Positions 40,727-49,683 of a stretch of 64,000 nucleotides of DNA are shown here, piece after piece. A program made the translations under genes and the position numbers. The DNA comes from Teretinema sp942493045 (GTDB lineage Bacteria; Spirochaetota; Spirochaetia; Treponematales; Treponemataceae). Where the stretch lies: positions 1,240,001 to 1,304,000 of the forward strand of contig OW818665.1 of the NCBI GenBank assembly GCA_942493045.1, read 5' to 3'. How positions within the stretch are numbered: position 1 is the first letter of the stretch; each line of letters opens with the position of its first letter. The notes under the pieces are model-generated. The model saw only the letters and a program-made list of their open reading frames with translations. It was not told the DNA's origin and did not search any database.

Positions 40727-43700
40727 ATGAATAGTGAAACCCTGATTTTCCTGCTGGTGGTCTGGCTGATATCTCCGGTTGTGCTGATAATCATCTGCAT
40801 CCATCTCAGCCTCAGCCGATCTAAGCTGCGCGATGAGCTGGAAACGCTACGCCGCTCAATGGCAATGCCGCAAACGGAAGGGGGACTCGGGAAAGCTTCA
40901 TCTTCGGTAACGCCTCAACCGACAGAGCTGCCGCTACCGACGGAATCACCCTGGGCCCAGCCGGTACAGAGCCTCAAACCCTCGCCGGCAACGGTGAAAC
41001 CCGTTGTTGAAACGGCAGTATCAAATGAAAAAAAACAACGTTTCAATCCGGTAAATGTCATTCTGATTATCGGAGTCTTCTTTATTATCACCGCCGGCGT
41101 ATTGTTCACCGGTTCAACCTGGCAGCATTTGGGAGACCCGGTGCGCATCGCCATCCTGGCTTCTCTTTCAGTACTATTTTTTTCAATTTCCGAACTGTCC
41201 GCGAAAAAATTCAAGCTACAGCGTACGGCGGCGGCCTTTTTTGTGTTGGGCAGCGCTTTTCTACCGGTTACACTTTTCGCCTCCGGGTATCTGGAACTAT
41301 TCGGCTCCTGGTTCTCGGCTTTCGGCGCAGGCCGGTTTCTGTTGTATGCCACGGCCGCCGCATTATTGGGTATCGCGGCCCTGCGGGGAACTTTCCTTTA
41401 TAAATCGATGGTTTTTGCCTGGACGGCCCTCTCCTCCCTGACAGCGGTTATTGTCTGCTCCTCCTGGCACATCTGGGGCAGCGCCGGCCCCCTGGCTCTG
41501 GTCCTGGCCGGATACTGCGCCGCCCTGGTACTAACGGCTGCTTTCCAGGAAAAACACCGCGCCGATCAACCCGGATTCTGGAACTCGATAATTCTCAAGC
41601 CGTTGCCGCTGTTTACCATAGTGAATGTCTGCCTTTCGGCCGGCGTAACCCTCTCCGGCGGCAGCCAGATTTCAGAGATCAGTATGCTGATCGCCGGCGG
41701 AATTTTCAGCCTGCTGTTTCTCAGCCGCGTTTTCACCGCCCCGGATCGGCTGTTCAAGGGAATGGGCATATTCCCGTTCAGCCTGTGCCTGTTATTTACC
41801 CTGATGCGCTTCCCGTTTCTTTCGGAAGTACCGGCCATCGTCGCCGGTTCAGCCCTGATAATGCTGGTCGGTATGATCAGAGTGTTTCCGGCAAAAATGC
41901 GCGCGCTGTCATCGATAGCGGTGCTGACCGCGCTGTTTCTGGGCCTGTCCTTCGGCTGGCAAGCTGGCCTGCTCTGGAGCGGCCAGTTGGTAGGCGCGGT
42001 GGCCCTGCTGACAATCGCGGCCAGCGTCCGGCTGCGCTCCGGCGAAAAGACCTGGCGCTATCTGCATCCGCTGCTGCTGCTGCTTTTGATTTGGGGCTCG
42101 GTGGAGGTTTACGGCCGGTCGCTGGAATTGACCTACCTGCTTTCCGGCGCCCTGGTTACGGCGCTCTTTTTCGGTTATGAACGGCTTAAGCTGCGCACCT
42201 GGCTTTCGGATACGGTTTTGCTGATCGCCCTGGCCGCACTTTTTGTTGTGGTAAACGATGAATACAGCACGCTATCGGCCCTGCTGCTCTGTCTGTTCAA
42301 TTTCGCGGTCATTCTGCTGGCGGCCAGACGTTCACTGGTCTGCCGGTACCTGGTACCGCACTATGCGCTGCTCCTCTGGCTGGGTTCGGAACCCTTTTTT
42401 GATAACTGGCTGAGCGCCGCCGTGTTCTGGTATGGCGCGTTGATCGCTGTTGCGCTCGCGGTTACCCTGCTTAAAAAAAGACCCCGGGCCGCTGAAGCGC
42501 GAAATCCCTTCCGGATAGCAGCCGCTTCATACGGTCTGATCATTTTTTCCGCAAGCCTCGCGGAGTCGGGGAACCTGCTATTCCCTGTCATAACGGGGCT
42601 GCTGCTGCTTTTTGCACTGACGGAGTACCTGACCAGTACCAATCTGCGAAAACCGCAGCTGGGTGCCGTACTGGGCTTGTTTAGCGCCTGGTTCTGGAGC
42701 TTGGGTCTGCTGCTCTGCCGGATGTATCTTCTGGATTCCAGGTGGTCGCTTTGGGGAGCTGTATTCGGCACCTTACTTCTGCCGGCTTTATTATTGCTTC
42801 CGCGCATCAAAAAAAACAGACATCAAAGTGCCCTGCTACAAACCTATCTTTCGCTGACCCTGCATGCCCTGGTGTCGGGGGGGATACTGCTTTTTCTGCA
42901 ATACCCGGCCCTGCCGCTGTCCTTTGCAATAGTATGCCTCGTGGTGTTATTGCCGGCCTTTCTGGCAGGCTTTGCGCGTGGCAATACCGCCTTCAGCTTC
43001 GTACCGCTATTGCTGTTATTCCCGTTGCTAGAAAAGATCAGCACCATGACCGATATCAAACCAGAAATTTTGTATGTCTTGTTCTTTGCGGGTTTACAGA
43101 TATTCAGCAGGGTTTTCTTTCGCAGGCTTTATCAGAGCGCCGGCGATTCAATCAGGAAAATCGACTGTTTTGCGATAATTTCCTTTTTGCCGCCGGCTGT
43201 ACTGATCGCACGGGGGTTTGAATCCTACGCCGGAGACACGGCGCGCTATTGGCAGTTCACCGGCTATCTGCTGCTCGCGCTCTCGGCCGCTCTGCTTTAC
43301 CGCCGGACCGCGACAAAAAACGGAAACAACCTGGCCCTGACAGCTGCCATCGCCGCGCTGACCACAGCCATGATCACTCAACCCTTTTTCATCATTCCGG
43401 ATATTATGCTTTCGGAATACCGGCTGCTGCTGCCGCTGGCTGCGGCTTTGCTGCTGCGCCGCTTCATCTGGAAAGAACAGCAGGGAGCGACGGGAACTAT
43501 GGCCTATGTATACGGCTCAGCGGCCCTGCTGTATTTAATTGCAGAAGCCCTCGCCCTGGGGCACAGCGCCGACGCTCTGATACTCGGGATCGGAGCGCTG
43601 TTGTTGCTGCTGATTTCTTTCGCGATACGCCAAAAACGGCTTTTTATGCTTTCCGCGGTAACTCTGATTTTTTTGGGCGTGTATATGTCCCGTGAATTCT

Positions 43701-43843
43701 GGCTGAGCATTGCCTGGTGGATATATCTGCTCAGCGCCGGTTTCCTGCTGATCGGCGTAGCCATTATAAACGAGGCAATGCGTACCAGGGGCAGTACTGT
43801 CCTGAAAAAAATTGGCTCTCTTTTCCAGGACTGGCGCTGGTAG
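40727..43843 (+). CDS. Giant polytopic membrane protein (DUF2157/DUF2339-like)
   Basis: A 1038-residue protein: one N-terminal helix, a charged and Pro-rich cytoplasmic stretch (about 30-100), then more than twenty closely spaced membrane helices to the end. The segment FNPVNVILIIGVFFIITAGVLFTGSTWQHLGDPVRIAILASLSVLFFSISEL near 105-155 resembles the conserved opening of DUF2157/DUF2339-type proteins. There is no ATPase or transport signature. Function unknown; it may be an envelope scaffold or lipid-related protein. It converges on the beta-helix lipoprotein gene with 25 bp between. Confidence 0.72.
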   Translation: MNSETLIFLLVVWLISPVVLIIICIHLSLSRSKLRDELETLRRSMAMPQTEGGLGKASSSVTPQPTELPLPTESPWAQPVQSLKPSPATVKPVVETAVSNEKKQRFNPVNVILIIGVFFIITAGVLFTGSTWQHLGDPVRIAILASLSVLFFSISELSAKKFKLQRTAAAFFVLGSAFLPVTLFASGYLELFGSWFSAFGAGRFLLYATAAALLGIAALRGTFLYKSMVFAWTALSSLTAVIVCSSWHIWGSAGPLALVLAGYCAALVLTAAFQEKHRADQPGFWNSIILKPLPLFTIVNVCLSAGVTLSGGSQISEISMLIAGGIFSLLFLSRVFTAPDRLFKGMGIFPFSLCLLFTLMRFPFLSEVPAIVAGSALIMLVGMIRVFPAKMRALSSIAVLTALFLGLSFGWQAGLLWSGQLVGAVALLTIAASVRLRSGEKTWRYLHPLLLLLLIWGSVEVYGRSLELTYLLSGALVTALFFGYERLKLRTWLSDTVLLIALAALFVVVNDEYSTLSALLLCLFNFAVILLAARRSLVCRYLVPHYALLLWLGSEPFFDNWLSAAVFWYGALIAVALAVTLLKKRPRAAEARNPFRIAAASYGLIIFSASLAESGNLLFPVITGLLLLFALTEYLTSTNLRKPQLGAVLGLFSAWFWSLGLLLCRMYLLDSRWSLWGAVFGTLLLPALLLLPRIKKNRHQSALLQTYLSLTLHALVSGGILLFLQYPALPLSFAIVCLVVLLPAFLAGFARGNTAFSFVPLLLLFPLLEKISTMTDIKPEILYVLFFAGLQIFSRVFFRRLYQSAGDSIRKIDCFAIISFLPPAVLIARGFESYAGDTARYWQFTGYLLLALSAALLYRRTATKNGNNLALTAAIAALTTAMITQPFFIIPDIMLSEYRLLLPLAAALLLRRFIWKEQQGATGTMAYVYGSAALLYLIAEALALGHSADALILGIGALLLLLISFAIRQKRLFMLSAVTLIFLGVYMSREFWLSIAWWIYLLSAGFLLIGVAIINEAMRTRGSTVLKKIGSLFQDWRW

Positions 43844-43868
43844 CGGCTGCGGCTGCAGCCGGGACAGA

Positions 43869-44291
43869 TTACCAGCGGTTGTTTTGACCGGTGGAGGTGA
43901 CCCGGCCTTCGATGACGGCGGAGCGCAGGTCGGCGTTGTTTCCGCTCAGACGCACATCGCCCTGAATACGGACATCGCGAAGCACGCAGTTATTGCCGGT
44001 GATAGTCATGTTTCCTACAATTACCGTTCGTGCTGAACCGGCTCCGGCGATAGTTACGCTGTTTTCGCGGATGGTCAAGCCGCCCCGGTAGGTACCGGCT
44101 TCCAGGCGCAGAGTGCTGTTGTTACGTAAATGCCCGATACTGCGATGCGAGGGCGCCGGTTTGGCCTTAGGCTTGTTAGCCGAACGGGGCTGGGAGGCGG
44201 AAAAGGTTAATGTCCCCATGGTTGAGCATCCGGTAGCGGTCAGGGACAGCGCGGCGAGAGCGATACTAACGATAAAAATTGTTTTCTTCAT
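43869..44291 (-). CDS. Small lipoprotein with beta-helix-like repeats
   Basis: A 140-residue lipoprotein (lipobox LSLTATGC, Cys 22). A short basic Pro/Lys linker is followed by repeating beta strands with turns at N or G (TLRLEAGTYRGGLTIRENSVTIAGAGSARTVIVGNMTITGNNCVLRDVRIQGDVRL), the look of a small right-handed beta helix. The gene lies alone between two plus-strand genes. No function is assigned. Confidence 0.7.
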   Translation of the reverse strand: MKKTIFIVSIALAALSLTATGCSTMGTLTFSASQPRSANKPKAKPAPSHRSIGHLRNNSTLRLEAGTYRGGLTIRENSVTIAGAGSARTVIVGNMTITGNNCVLRDVRIQGDVRLSGNNADLRSAVIEGRVTSTGQNNRW

Positions 44292-44429
44292 AATAATTAA
44301 GATACTTCATTTCAGGTTACTGATGCGTTTTTTTTTATAGAATTGTTTTCTTTATTTACTGATATACCCACTATGAGCTATACTGTTCTACATGGCAGAA
44401 CGAGCCTGCTGTTAACCTCCGGAGGTATC

Positions 44430-45572
44430 ATGAAAAGTTTTATCACACTGCGCCGACTTGTTTCATTATCTGTTTTGTTGCTACTGACCGCTTTTCCAAC
44501 CCTCGCTTCCCCGCCCCGTATGTCAGCGATGGGCATGCAAACCGACACTTACTGGATGATCCAGGGAGACAACACTATCATCAGCCTGAATCCGGCCGAA
44601 CTCTCGCTTTTTTCCCAGGAAATCTGGGTACGCATTAAGCAACCGGCCGACTTCGGCTGCGGAGTCATCTATGGTCTGGCTCCGGAAGCAAACCTCTTTT
44701 TAAGCACCGGAGCGCCGCTTTCGCTGACAGATTTCCAGGGCATGCCCGCCAATCCTATTATCACACAAGAACAGGTAAACCTGATGATCGCCTTTCCGGT
44801 AAGCAAGCTGAAGGTGGGCTTTGCCGGCATGTTTACCAACGTTTATTCTGAAGATACTACCGCTGGAGCTGAAACCAAAAACAACAAGCTGGTTTGGAGC
44901 GCTACCGGCGGGGTTTATTTTGACCTGAGCGAAAAAACCAGTTTGGATGCCGCTGTGAAAGTCATATCTTACGGCATTGATTACGAAACCACCGGAACTA
45001 ATGTCTATAGCGCCCACACTTTTGATATAGCCGCCTTCACTCGACTTAACTGGAAAGCCAAAACGGGCAACACTATCCATGCCGCGCTGAGCTACGCTTA
45101 TATGGATCGCTCATATACTCCGGGAACGGCAGATTTAGAATCAGACATTATCAACCAGTTTACCCTCGGCCTTTCCGATGAATTTCAACTGACCGACAAA
45201 ACACTGATGTTCATAGGTGTCCAGGGTGCCTTATCACAAAACAACGCCACCGTGGGCGATAGCCGGGATATATCGGTTAAGGTTGCCGGAGGTATGGAAA
45301 GTTCCTTTACCGACAAATTTACAGTTCGTCTTGGCGCCAATCGGTTGTTCTTTAATTCTATAGAAGATGCCAATGCTGAAACCATCACAAACCTTGAATC
45401 CCGGGCCAACGTAAATGTCGGATTGGGCATGAAACTCGGAGAACTAGTCTTCGACCTGGACATCAACAAGAAACTGTTCAGTAACGGACCGCATTTTATA
45501 TCCGGGGTTCCCCTGAACACCCCGGATGGCTGGACCGTTGATTTTGTAGTAACCTACCATCTGGATCGGTAA
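44430..45572 (+). CDS. Putative outer-membrane beta-barrel protein
   Basis: A 380-residue exported protein with a signal peptide ending near TLASPP. The rest alternates polar and aromatic residues (SATGGVYFDLSEKTSLDAAVKVISYGIDYETT, HAALSYAYMDRSYTPG) and ends WTVDFVVTYHLDR, a beta-barrel-like strand with terminal aromatic. No named family is recognised. I used ATG 44430 after GGAGG; the longer frame from 44343 lacks a ribosome site. The next lipoprotein gene follows by 28 bp and probably shares its transcript. Confidence 0.7.
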   Translation: MKSFITLRRLVSLSVLLLLTAFPTLASPPRMSAMGMQTDTYWMIQGDNTIISLNPAELSLFSQEIWVRIKQPADFGCGVIYGLAPEANLFLSTGAPLSLTDFQGMPANPIITQEQVNLMIAFPVSKLKVGFAGMFTNVYSEDTTAGAETKNNKLVWSATGGVYFDLSEKTSLDAAVKVISYGIDYETTGTNVYSAHTFDIAAFTRLNWKAKTGNTIHAALSYAYMDRSYTPGTADLESDIINQFTLGLSDEFQLTDKTLMFIGVQGALSQNNATVGDSRDISVKVAGGMESSFTDKFTVRLGANRLFFNSIEDANAETITNLESRANVNVGLGMKLGELVFDLDINKKLFSNGPHFISGVPLNTPDGWTVDFVVTYHLDR

Positions 45573-45600
45573 ATAATACTCGAATGCTATTGAGGAAAAA

Positions 45601-46329
45601 ATGAAAAAATTACTACTGCTTGCGCTATGCGCTTCTTTATTGGGTTGCGCTTCCACCAGGTTGGAATCTTTGGCGACTGTTTCCCCGGTCGGCGTGGTCG
45701 CGGTGACGGCGAACGCCGATATTCTATGGTACGGCGAAGACGCTTCCAGCGATGATAATTCCATGGGTCTGGGCACCGCCCTGGTTGGCTTGGCAACCGC
45801 CAAAAAAGACGCCAAGATCAGCACCGTGCTCTCGCGCACCGATAACATTGTCAACCAGGCGGACGCGACCTTTTTGACCCTGCTCGGCTCATCCGGACTG
45901 ACGGTTGTCGCGGATAAAAACGCGGTAACCGGCGCCCCCGCTTATCAAAATTACCGGGGCGGGAACTCCACCATGGGGCCGTCCTCCATTGTAAGCGCCC
46001 TTCAGTATAAAATGATCAGCCCAGGCGATAAATCCTTTACGGTGAACCTGGCCAAGCAGGCTGGTCTGCAGGGTGTGCTGTATCTCAACTGGAATTTTTC
46101 CAAGCAGGTCACGAATGGGCTTGGGAAAACGGGTTCGCTGCAGGCTATGGCCGATTTGCAGGTTATAATAAAGGATGCCGCAGGAAACACAGTTCACGCG
46201 CGATCCTATTATGGCCGGAGTAATGACACCATCGCGGTAGTCGCCGGCGTTTATGATCCCCAGGCCCTGGCCGATCTTTTTCCGGTAGCCATAGAATTAG
46301 CGATTCAGGCTTTTCTCGCTGATTTTTAA
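45601..46329 (+). CDS. Lipoprotein of unknown function
   Basis: A 242-residue lipoprotein (lipobox CASLLGC, Cys 16). The middle has a segment rich in Gly/Ser/Asn, and the C-terminal half reads YLNWNFSKQVTNGLGKTGSLQAMADLQVIIKDAAGNTVHARSYYGRSNDTIAVVAGVYD, which suggests a soluble beta-sandwich. TGAGGAAAA precedes the ATG. A strong terminator follows at once, so it closes the unit begun at 44430. Confidence 0.72.
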   Translation: MKKLLLLALCASLLGCASTRLESLATVSPVGVVAVTANADILWYGEDASSDDNSMGLGTALVGLATAKKDAKISTVLSRTDNIVNQADATFLTLLGSSGLTVVADKNAVTGAPAYQNYRGGNSTMGPSSIVSALQYKMISPGDKSFTVNLAKQAGLQGVLYLNWNFSKQVTNGLGKTGSLQAMADLQVIIKDAAGNTVHARSYYGRSNDTIAVVAGVYDPQALADLFPVAIELAIQAFLADF

Positions 46330-46342
46330 TTTATTTTTTAAG

Positions 46343-46381
46343 CCTCTGGAGTTTCGCTAGGCGAACCTCCAGAGGTTTTTT
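46343..46381 (+). terminator. Terminator after the lipoprotein gene
   Basis: CCTCTGGAG (46343-46351) pairs with CTCCAGAGG (46367-46375), followed by six T. A 17-base segment at 46341-46357 recurs inverted at 55605-55621 in another terminator. Confidence 0.88.
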
Positions 46382-46586
46382 GTTACAAAATCGTAATCAT
46401 TTCATACATTTCTGGTTGCAATCAGCTCAATAAAACGTTTAGCATCCCTCAAAATCAATCCAAAACTGTCCATCGATCCCCATCTCACGCCTTTTAAGAG
46501 CATAACATTTGCTATTAGGTGTTTTTTTACACTTTTCTTCTTAAAAATGATAGTTAAACGAACACTAAACCTTATTCTAATGATTT
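46382..46586. other. AT-rich regulatory gap upstream of the sigma-54 promoter
   Basis: No gene is seen. The stretch is AT-rich and contains a GTGT-T6-ACAC inverted repeat around 46520-46535. It is the expected place for enhancer-binding-protein sites, but I could not identify a clear palindrome pair. Confidence 0.4.
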
Positions 46587-46602
46587 TGGCACGAAAATTG
46601 CT
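46587..46602 (+). promoter_or_regulatory. Sigma-54 (RpoN) promoter
   Basis: TTGGCACGAAAATTGCT carries the -24 GG (46588-46589) and -12 GC (46600-46601) with exactly 10 bp between, a near-perfect match to TGGCACG-N4-TTGCW. The transcription start would be near 46613, giving a leader of about 52 bases to the GTG start at 46665. Confidence 0.85.
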
Positions 46603-46664
46603 TCTCTAAAGCTGTATTTTTTGTGAATTACTACGATCTTCAGATCATCTTTGGAGGAAAACCT

Positions 46665-48242
46665 GTGAAAAGTGTATTCAAAATTGTCTCTACAATAGTT
46701 CCGCTCGTAGTGACCGCAGTTGTTGTATTGGTCTCTTGTGTAACGGCCGAACCAGTGTCCTTTATGCGGGAAAAGGATTTTTATTATGGAGAAGGCAGCG
46801 GCGCAACAGTAGCAGAGGCCGAAATAGCCGCGAAAACCGACTTGGTGGCCTCGGCCATGCAGGTTTCGGTGACGCCGGAAATGGCAGCCGCGTTTCCGTT
46901 AAAAAGCCTACGCCCGTTTATATCGGAAAAGAATGCCGGAGCGGTGTATATCGTCTACCGCTACTCCGTGGAAGACTGGACTAAGAGGGAAGAACCGCGG
47001 GAGAGAGCGTTACGGGAGGAGCTCACCGCAGCCTTCGGCTTGATCGAGGCCAAAGGTTACCAGGATGTAAAAAGCAGCCTGGAGCAGGCCGCCGCCCTGT
47101 TGAACAAACTCTCCAGCGAAGGTCTGTCTCAGGTACTGACCGTGACTGAGACCGACAGCACACTTTTCTCGCGGAAAATCACGCTCTGGACTCGTGAACT
47201 CGTAGCCTCGATTCATATTGAGCTCCAGCCGGCCGGAAGCATTGTTCAGGACGATTCAGTTCTCTCGGTCAGCTTCCGCTCCAGCAATGGTAAACCGGTG
47301 GTATCACTGCCAGTAGCGATAAACTGGGTCGCGGTCAGCGGGGAAATTGTGCCTGAAATCAAGACTACCGATTCATCCGGAAAAATCAGTTTGTTGTTCC
47401 CGGAAAACCCGGCGCTGAAAAACAAGTCGCTGACACTTAAGCTGGTTTCGGCATTTGGTACGGAAACTCAAACGGCCGGTCGTATCCGGGACGCGGCCAA
47501 CATCACGCTGGCCGAATTTGCCCTGTATCATTTTGATGACGCGGCGGCCTATTTCTCAGACGAAATCAAAATTACCGGCGGGTCGTTCACTGCCGGAGCC
47601 GTCAGCGGAGACCGCCGCGCCGAAGCGCGCGAAAAGCCCCGGGCGGTAACGCTCGCCGACTTTTACATTGACCGTTACCCGGTCACCAACGGCCAATACC
47701 GGGTGTATCTGGACGACATGAAGGTTCCCGCGGAAGAACGGGCCGAATTCTGGGACAACCAGAATTTTAACGGTTTCGATCAGCCGGTAATCGGAATCTC
47801 TATTAAAGAAGTAAATGACTATATTGCCTGGCTGAACAGCCGGTTTGGAATTAAAAAAAGACTGCCGACAGAGGATGAATGGGAGCGCGCCGCGCACGGC
47901 GGTGTAGAGGCGATCTACCCTTGGGGCAACCAGGATCCCAAAGATGGCCCGCGCGCCAACTTTAACGGCAACGGTCGCTTTGACGGAACATCGCCGGTCG
48001 GCAGCTTTGAAACCGGGAAAAACGCGTTCGGCCTCTATGATATGGCCGGAAATGTCAGTGAGTGGACCAGCACTGCGGCCCCCGAAGATGATCAGATAGA
48101 TGGAACAGCGCTGATCGTGAAGGGCGGCTCCTGGATGGACGGCCCGGCGGAACTACGCGTTTCGGCGCGCCGGTACCTGAATTCCGCGCAGCGTTACGGA
48201 GATGTTGGTTTCAGACTTGTAAGGGAGATTTCAAATGAATAA
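46665..48242 (+). CDS. Lipoprotein with C-terminal SUMF1 (FGE-like) domain
   Basis: A 525-residue lipoprotein (lipobox VVVLVSC) starting at GTG 46665, seven bases after GGAGG. Residues about 35-75 (KDFYYGEGSGATVAEAEIAAKTDLVASAM) resemble an LPP20-type domain. Residues about 310-525 form a SUMF1/FGE-sulfatase fold: GGSFTAGAV, DFYIDRYPVTNGQYRVYLDD, RLPTEDEWERAAHGGVEAIYPWGN, FGLYDMAGNVSEWTS, VKGGSWMDGPAELRVSARR and VGFRLV. The cysteines that formylglycine-generating enzymes use are absent, so it is probably a binding or structural version. First gene of the sigma-54 operon. Confidence 0.85.
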   Translation: MKSVFKIVSTIVPLVVTAVVVLVSCVTAEPVSFMREKDFYYGEGSGATVAEAEIAAKTDLVASAMQVSVTPEMAAAFPLKSLRPFISEKNAGAVYIVYRYSVEDWTKREEPRERALREELTAAFGLIEAKGYQDVKSSLEQAAALLNKLSSEGLSQVLTVTETDSTLFSRKITLWTRELVASIHIELQPAGSIVQDDSVLSVSFRSSNGKPVVSLPVAINWVAVSGEIVPEIKTTDSSGKISLLFPENPALKNKSLTLKLVSAFGTETQTAGRIRDAANITLAEFALYHFDDAAAYFSDEIKITGGSFTAGAVSGDRRAEAREKPRAVTLADFYIDRYPVTNGQYRVYLDDMKVPAEERAEFWDNQNFNGFDQPVIGISIKEVNDYIAWLNSRFGIKKRLPTEDEWERAAHGGVEAIYPWGNQDPKDGPRANFNGNGRFDGTSPVGSFETGKNAFGLYDMAGNVSEWTSTAAPEDDQIDGTALIVKGGSWMDGPAELRVSARRYLNSAQRYGDVGFRLVREISNE

Positions 48243-49683
48243 GCAATTACGTACAGTTGTGATATTACTAGGAGCGGCGATCCTCGCCTTCTCCTGCCGC
48301 ACTATAAACTTTGCCGATGAAACTGATGAGAATATTATCGCCAGGGGAACCGAGGCCTGGAACGGACAGAGCCCGGAGACAGCCCGCTTTTATTGGGTAA
48401 ACATCAAGGACGCCGCAAATCAAAAAAAATACGTCGGTTACATAGACAGCTATGTTAACACAGCCAAGGAAACCAATGCCCTCTCGGCCGAACCGCCGCA
48501 AGCCGAAGCGGCCTATCTGAGCGCCTACCGCAGGCTGCATACGGTGTATTCCGGATTCCCGAAAACGCTGAAAACCCCAGCCGCTGTTTCCCGGAAAATG
48601 TCGGCCATGGCCGCCGGCCGCGGACGGGCGCTGCTGGACACCAACAACGTCTCAGGCGCGCAAACCCTGCTTAAATCCGCCGAGGAAACCTACGGCGCCA
48701 CCGCGGAAGTCAGCGCCCTGCTCGCCGAAGCCGATGTACTGCTCGGCGCCACCAGAACTGAAGCTGCGGCCAACACGCAGGTGGAACGGGCCCGGGCCAA
48801 TGAAGATTTTGATGAGAAAATCGCCGGATACGAGCGAGCCATTACCGCAGTAGCCAATGGTGAAAAAGCTTTTGGGGAGAACACCCTAAAAATCGGAAAA
48901 GAAAATACTCCTGTTTTTATGACGACAGCGACACGCCTGAAAAACAAACGTCAGGCAATCCAGCTGGAAATGGAACGGGCCCTGCGTGAGCGCCAGTATT
49001 CCTTCAAGGACCGCATCGGCGAGGAATTCGCCCGACAACCGGAAGGCGGAACGCTTGGGACCATGACACTGGAACAGATTCTCGCTCATCAGGAAAGCAT
49101 CAAGGCCAATATCGATATCGCCTATGCCGAAATGCGAGCCTTCAGCGCCAAATATCCGACCGTGATTGACCGGGCCATGCTCCGGGAAGTCGAGCTGCAA
49201 AAACAGGATCTCGAGGCCCGCATTACCCAGATCAACACCGAAATCCGCACAGCCCGGGATATCGCCAGCCGCGGAAAAACGGCTATCCCGATAATGATCG
49301 GTCTATTCAATCCGGTTCCCGGCGGTACCCGTGAAGACCAGAAAAGCCGGCCGGCCCGCATGCGCGGATCCATCCGTGACGCCAATGACTATTGGTGGGG
49401 TATGGTTTCGATTCCCTCTGGCACCATGAACGACCTGGTTATCACCATGGATGACGAGCGCCCTGTCAGGGTGTTCGCCGAGAATACCCGCTCCGGTGCC
49501 CGCGCCGGTCAGCTTCCGGACCTGGTAAATCGGGGATATAAAGTCGGCAACTCATGGCCGGTTCTCAACGCCGGGAATCAGCTTCCATCCAGTATGTATT
49601 TCGTTGAAATACAGAAGGGTCGGAAACAGGACTATAGCGGCGAAGCAGTTATCTATAGCTCATTTATTTCAAGGATGCGTTAA
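48235..49683 (+). CDS. Helical lipoprotein of unknown function
   Basis: A 482-residue lipoprotein (lipobox AILAFSC, Cys 21). Residues 30-190 look like TPR-type helical pairs; 190-350 is charged and coiled-coil-like (EMERALRERQYSFKDRIGEEFARQPEGGT, LREVELQKQDLEARITQINTEIRTARDIASRG); the last 130 residues are beta-rich. No family is recognised. It overlaps the SUMF1 gene by 8 bp and the binding-protein gene by 1 bp (TAATG), so it is a committed part of the ABC operon. Confidence 0.72.
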   Translation: MNKQLRTVVILLGAAILAFSCRTINFADETDENIIARGTEAWNGQSPETARFYWVNIKDAANQKKYVGYIDSYVNTAKETNALSAEPPQAEAAYLSAYRRLHTVYSGFPKTLKTPAAVSRKMSAMAAGRGRALLDTNNVSGAQTLLKSAEETYGATAEVSALLAEADVLLGATRTEAAANTQVERARANEDFDEKIAGYERAITAVANGEKAFGENTLKIGKENTPVFMTTATRLKNKRQAIQLEMERALRERQYSFKDRIGEEFARQPEGGTLGTMTLEQILAHQESIKANIDIAYAEMRAFSAKYPTVIDRAMLREVELQKQDLEARITQINTEIRTARDIASRGKTAIPIMIGLFNPVPGGTREDQKSRPARMRGSIRDANDYWWGMVSIPSGTMNDLVITMDDERPVRVFAENTRSGARAGQLPDLVNRGYKVGNSWPVLNAGNQLPSSMYFVEIQKGRKQDYSGEAVIYSSFISRMR

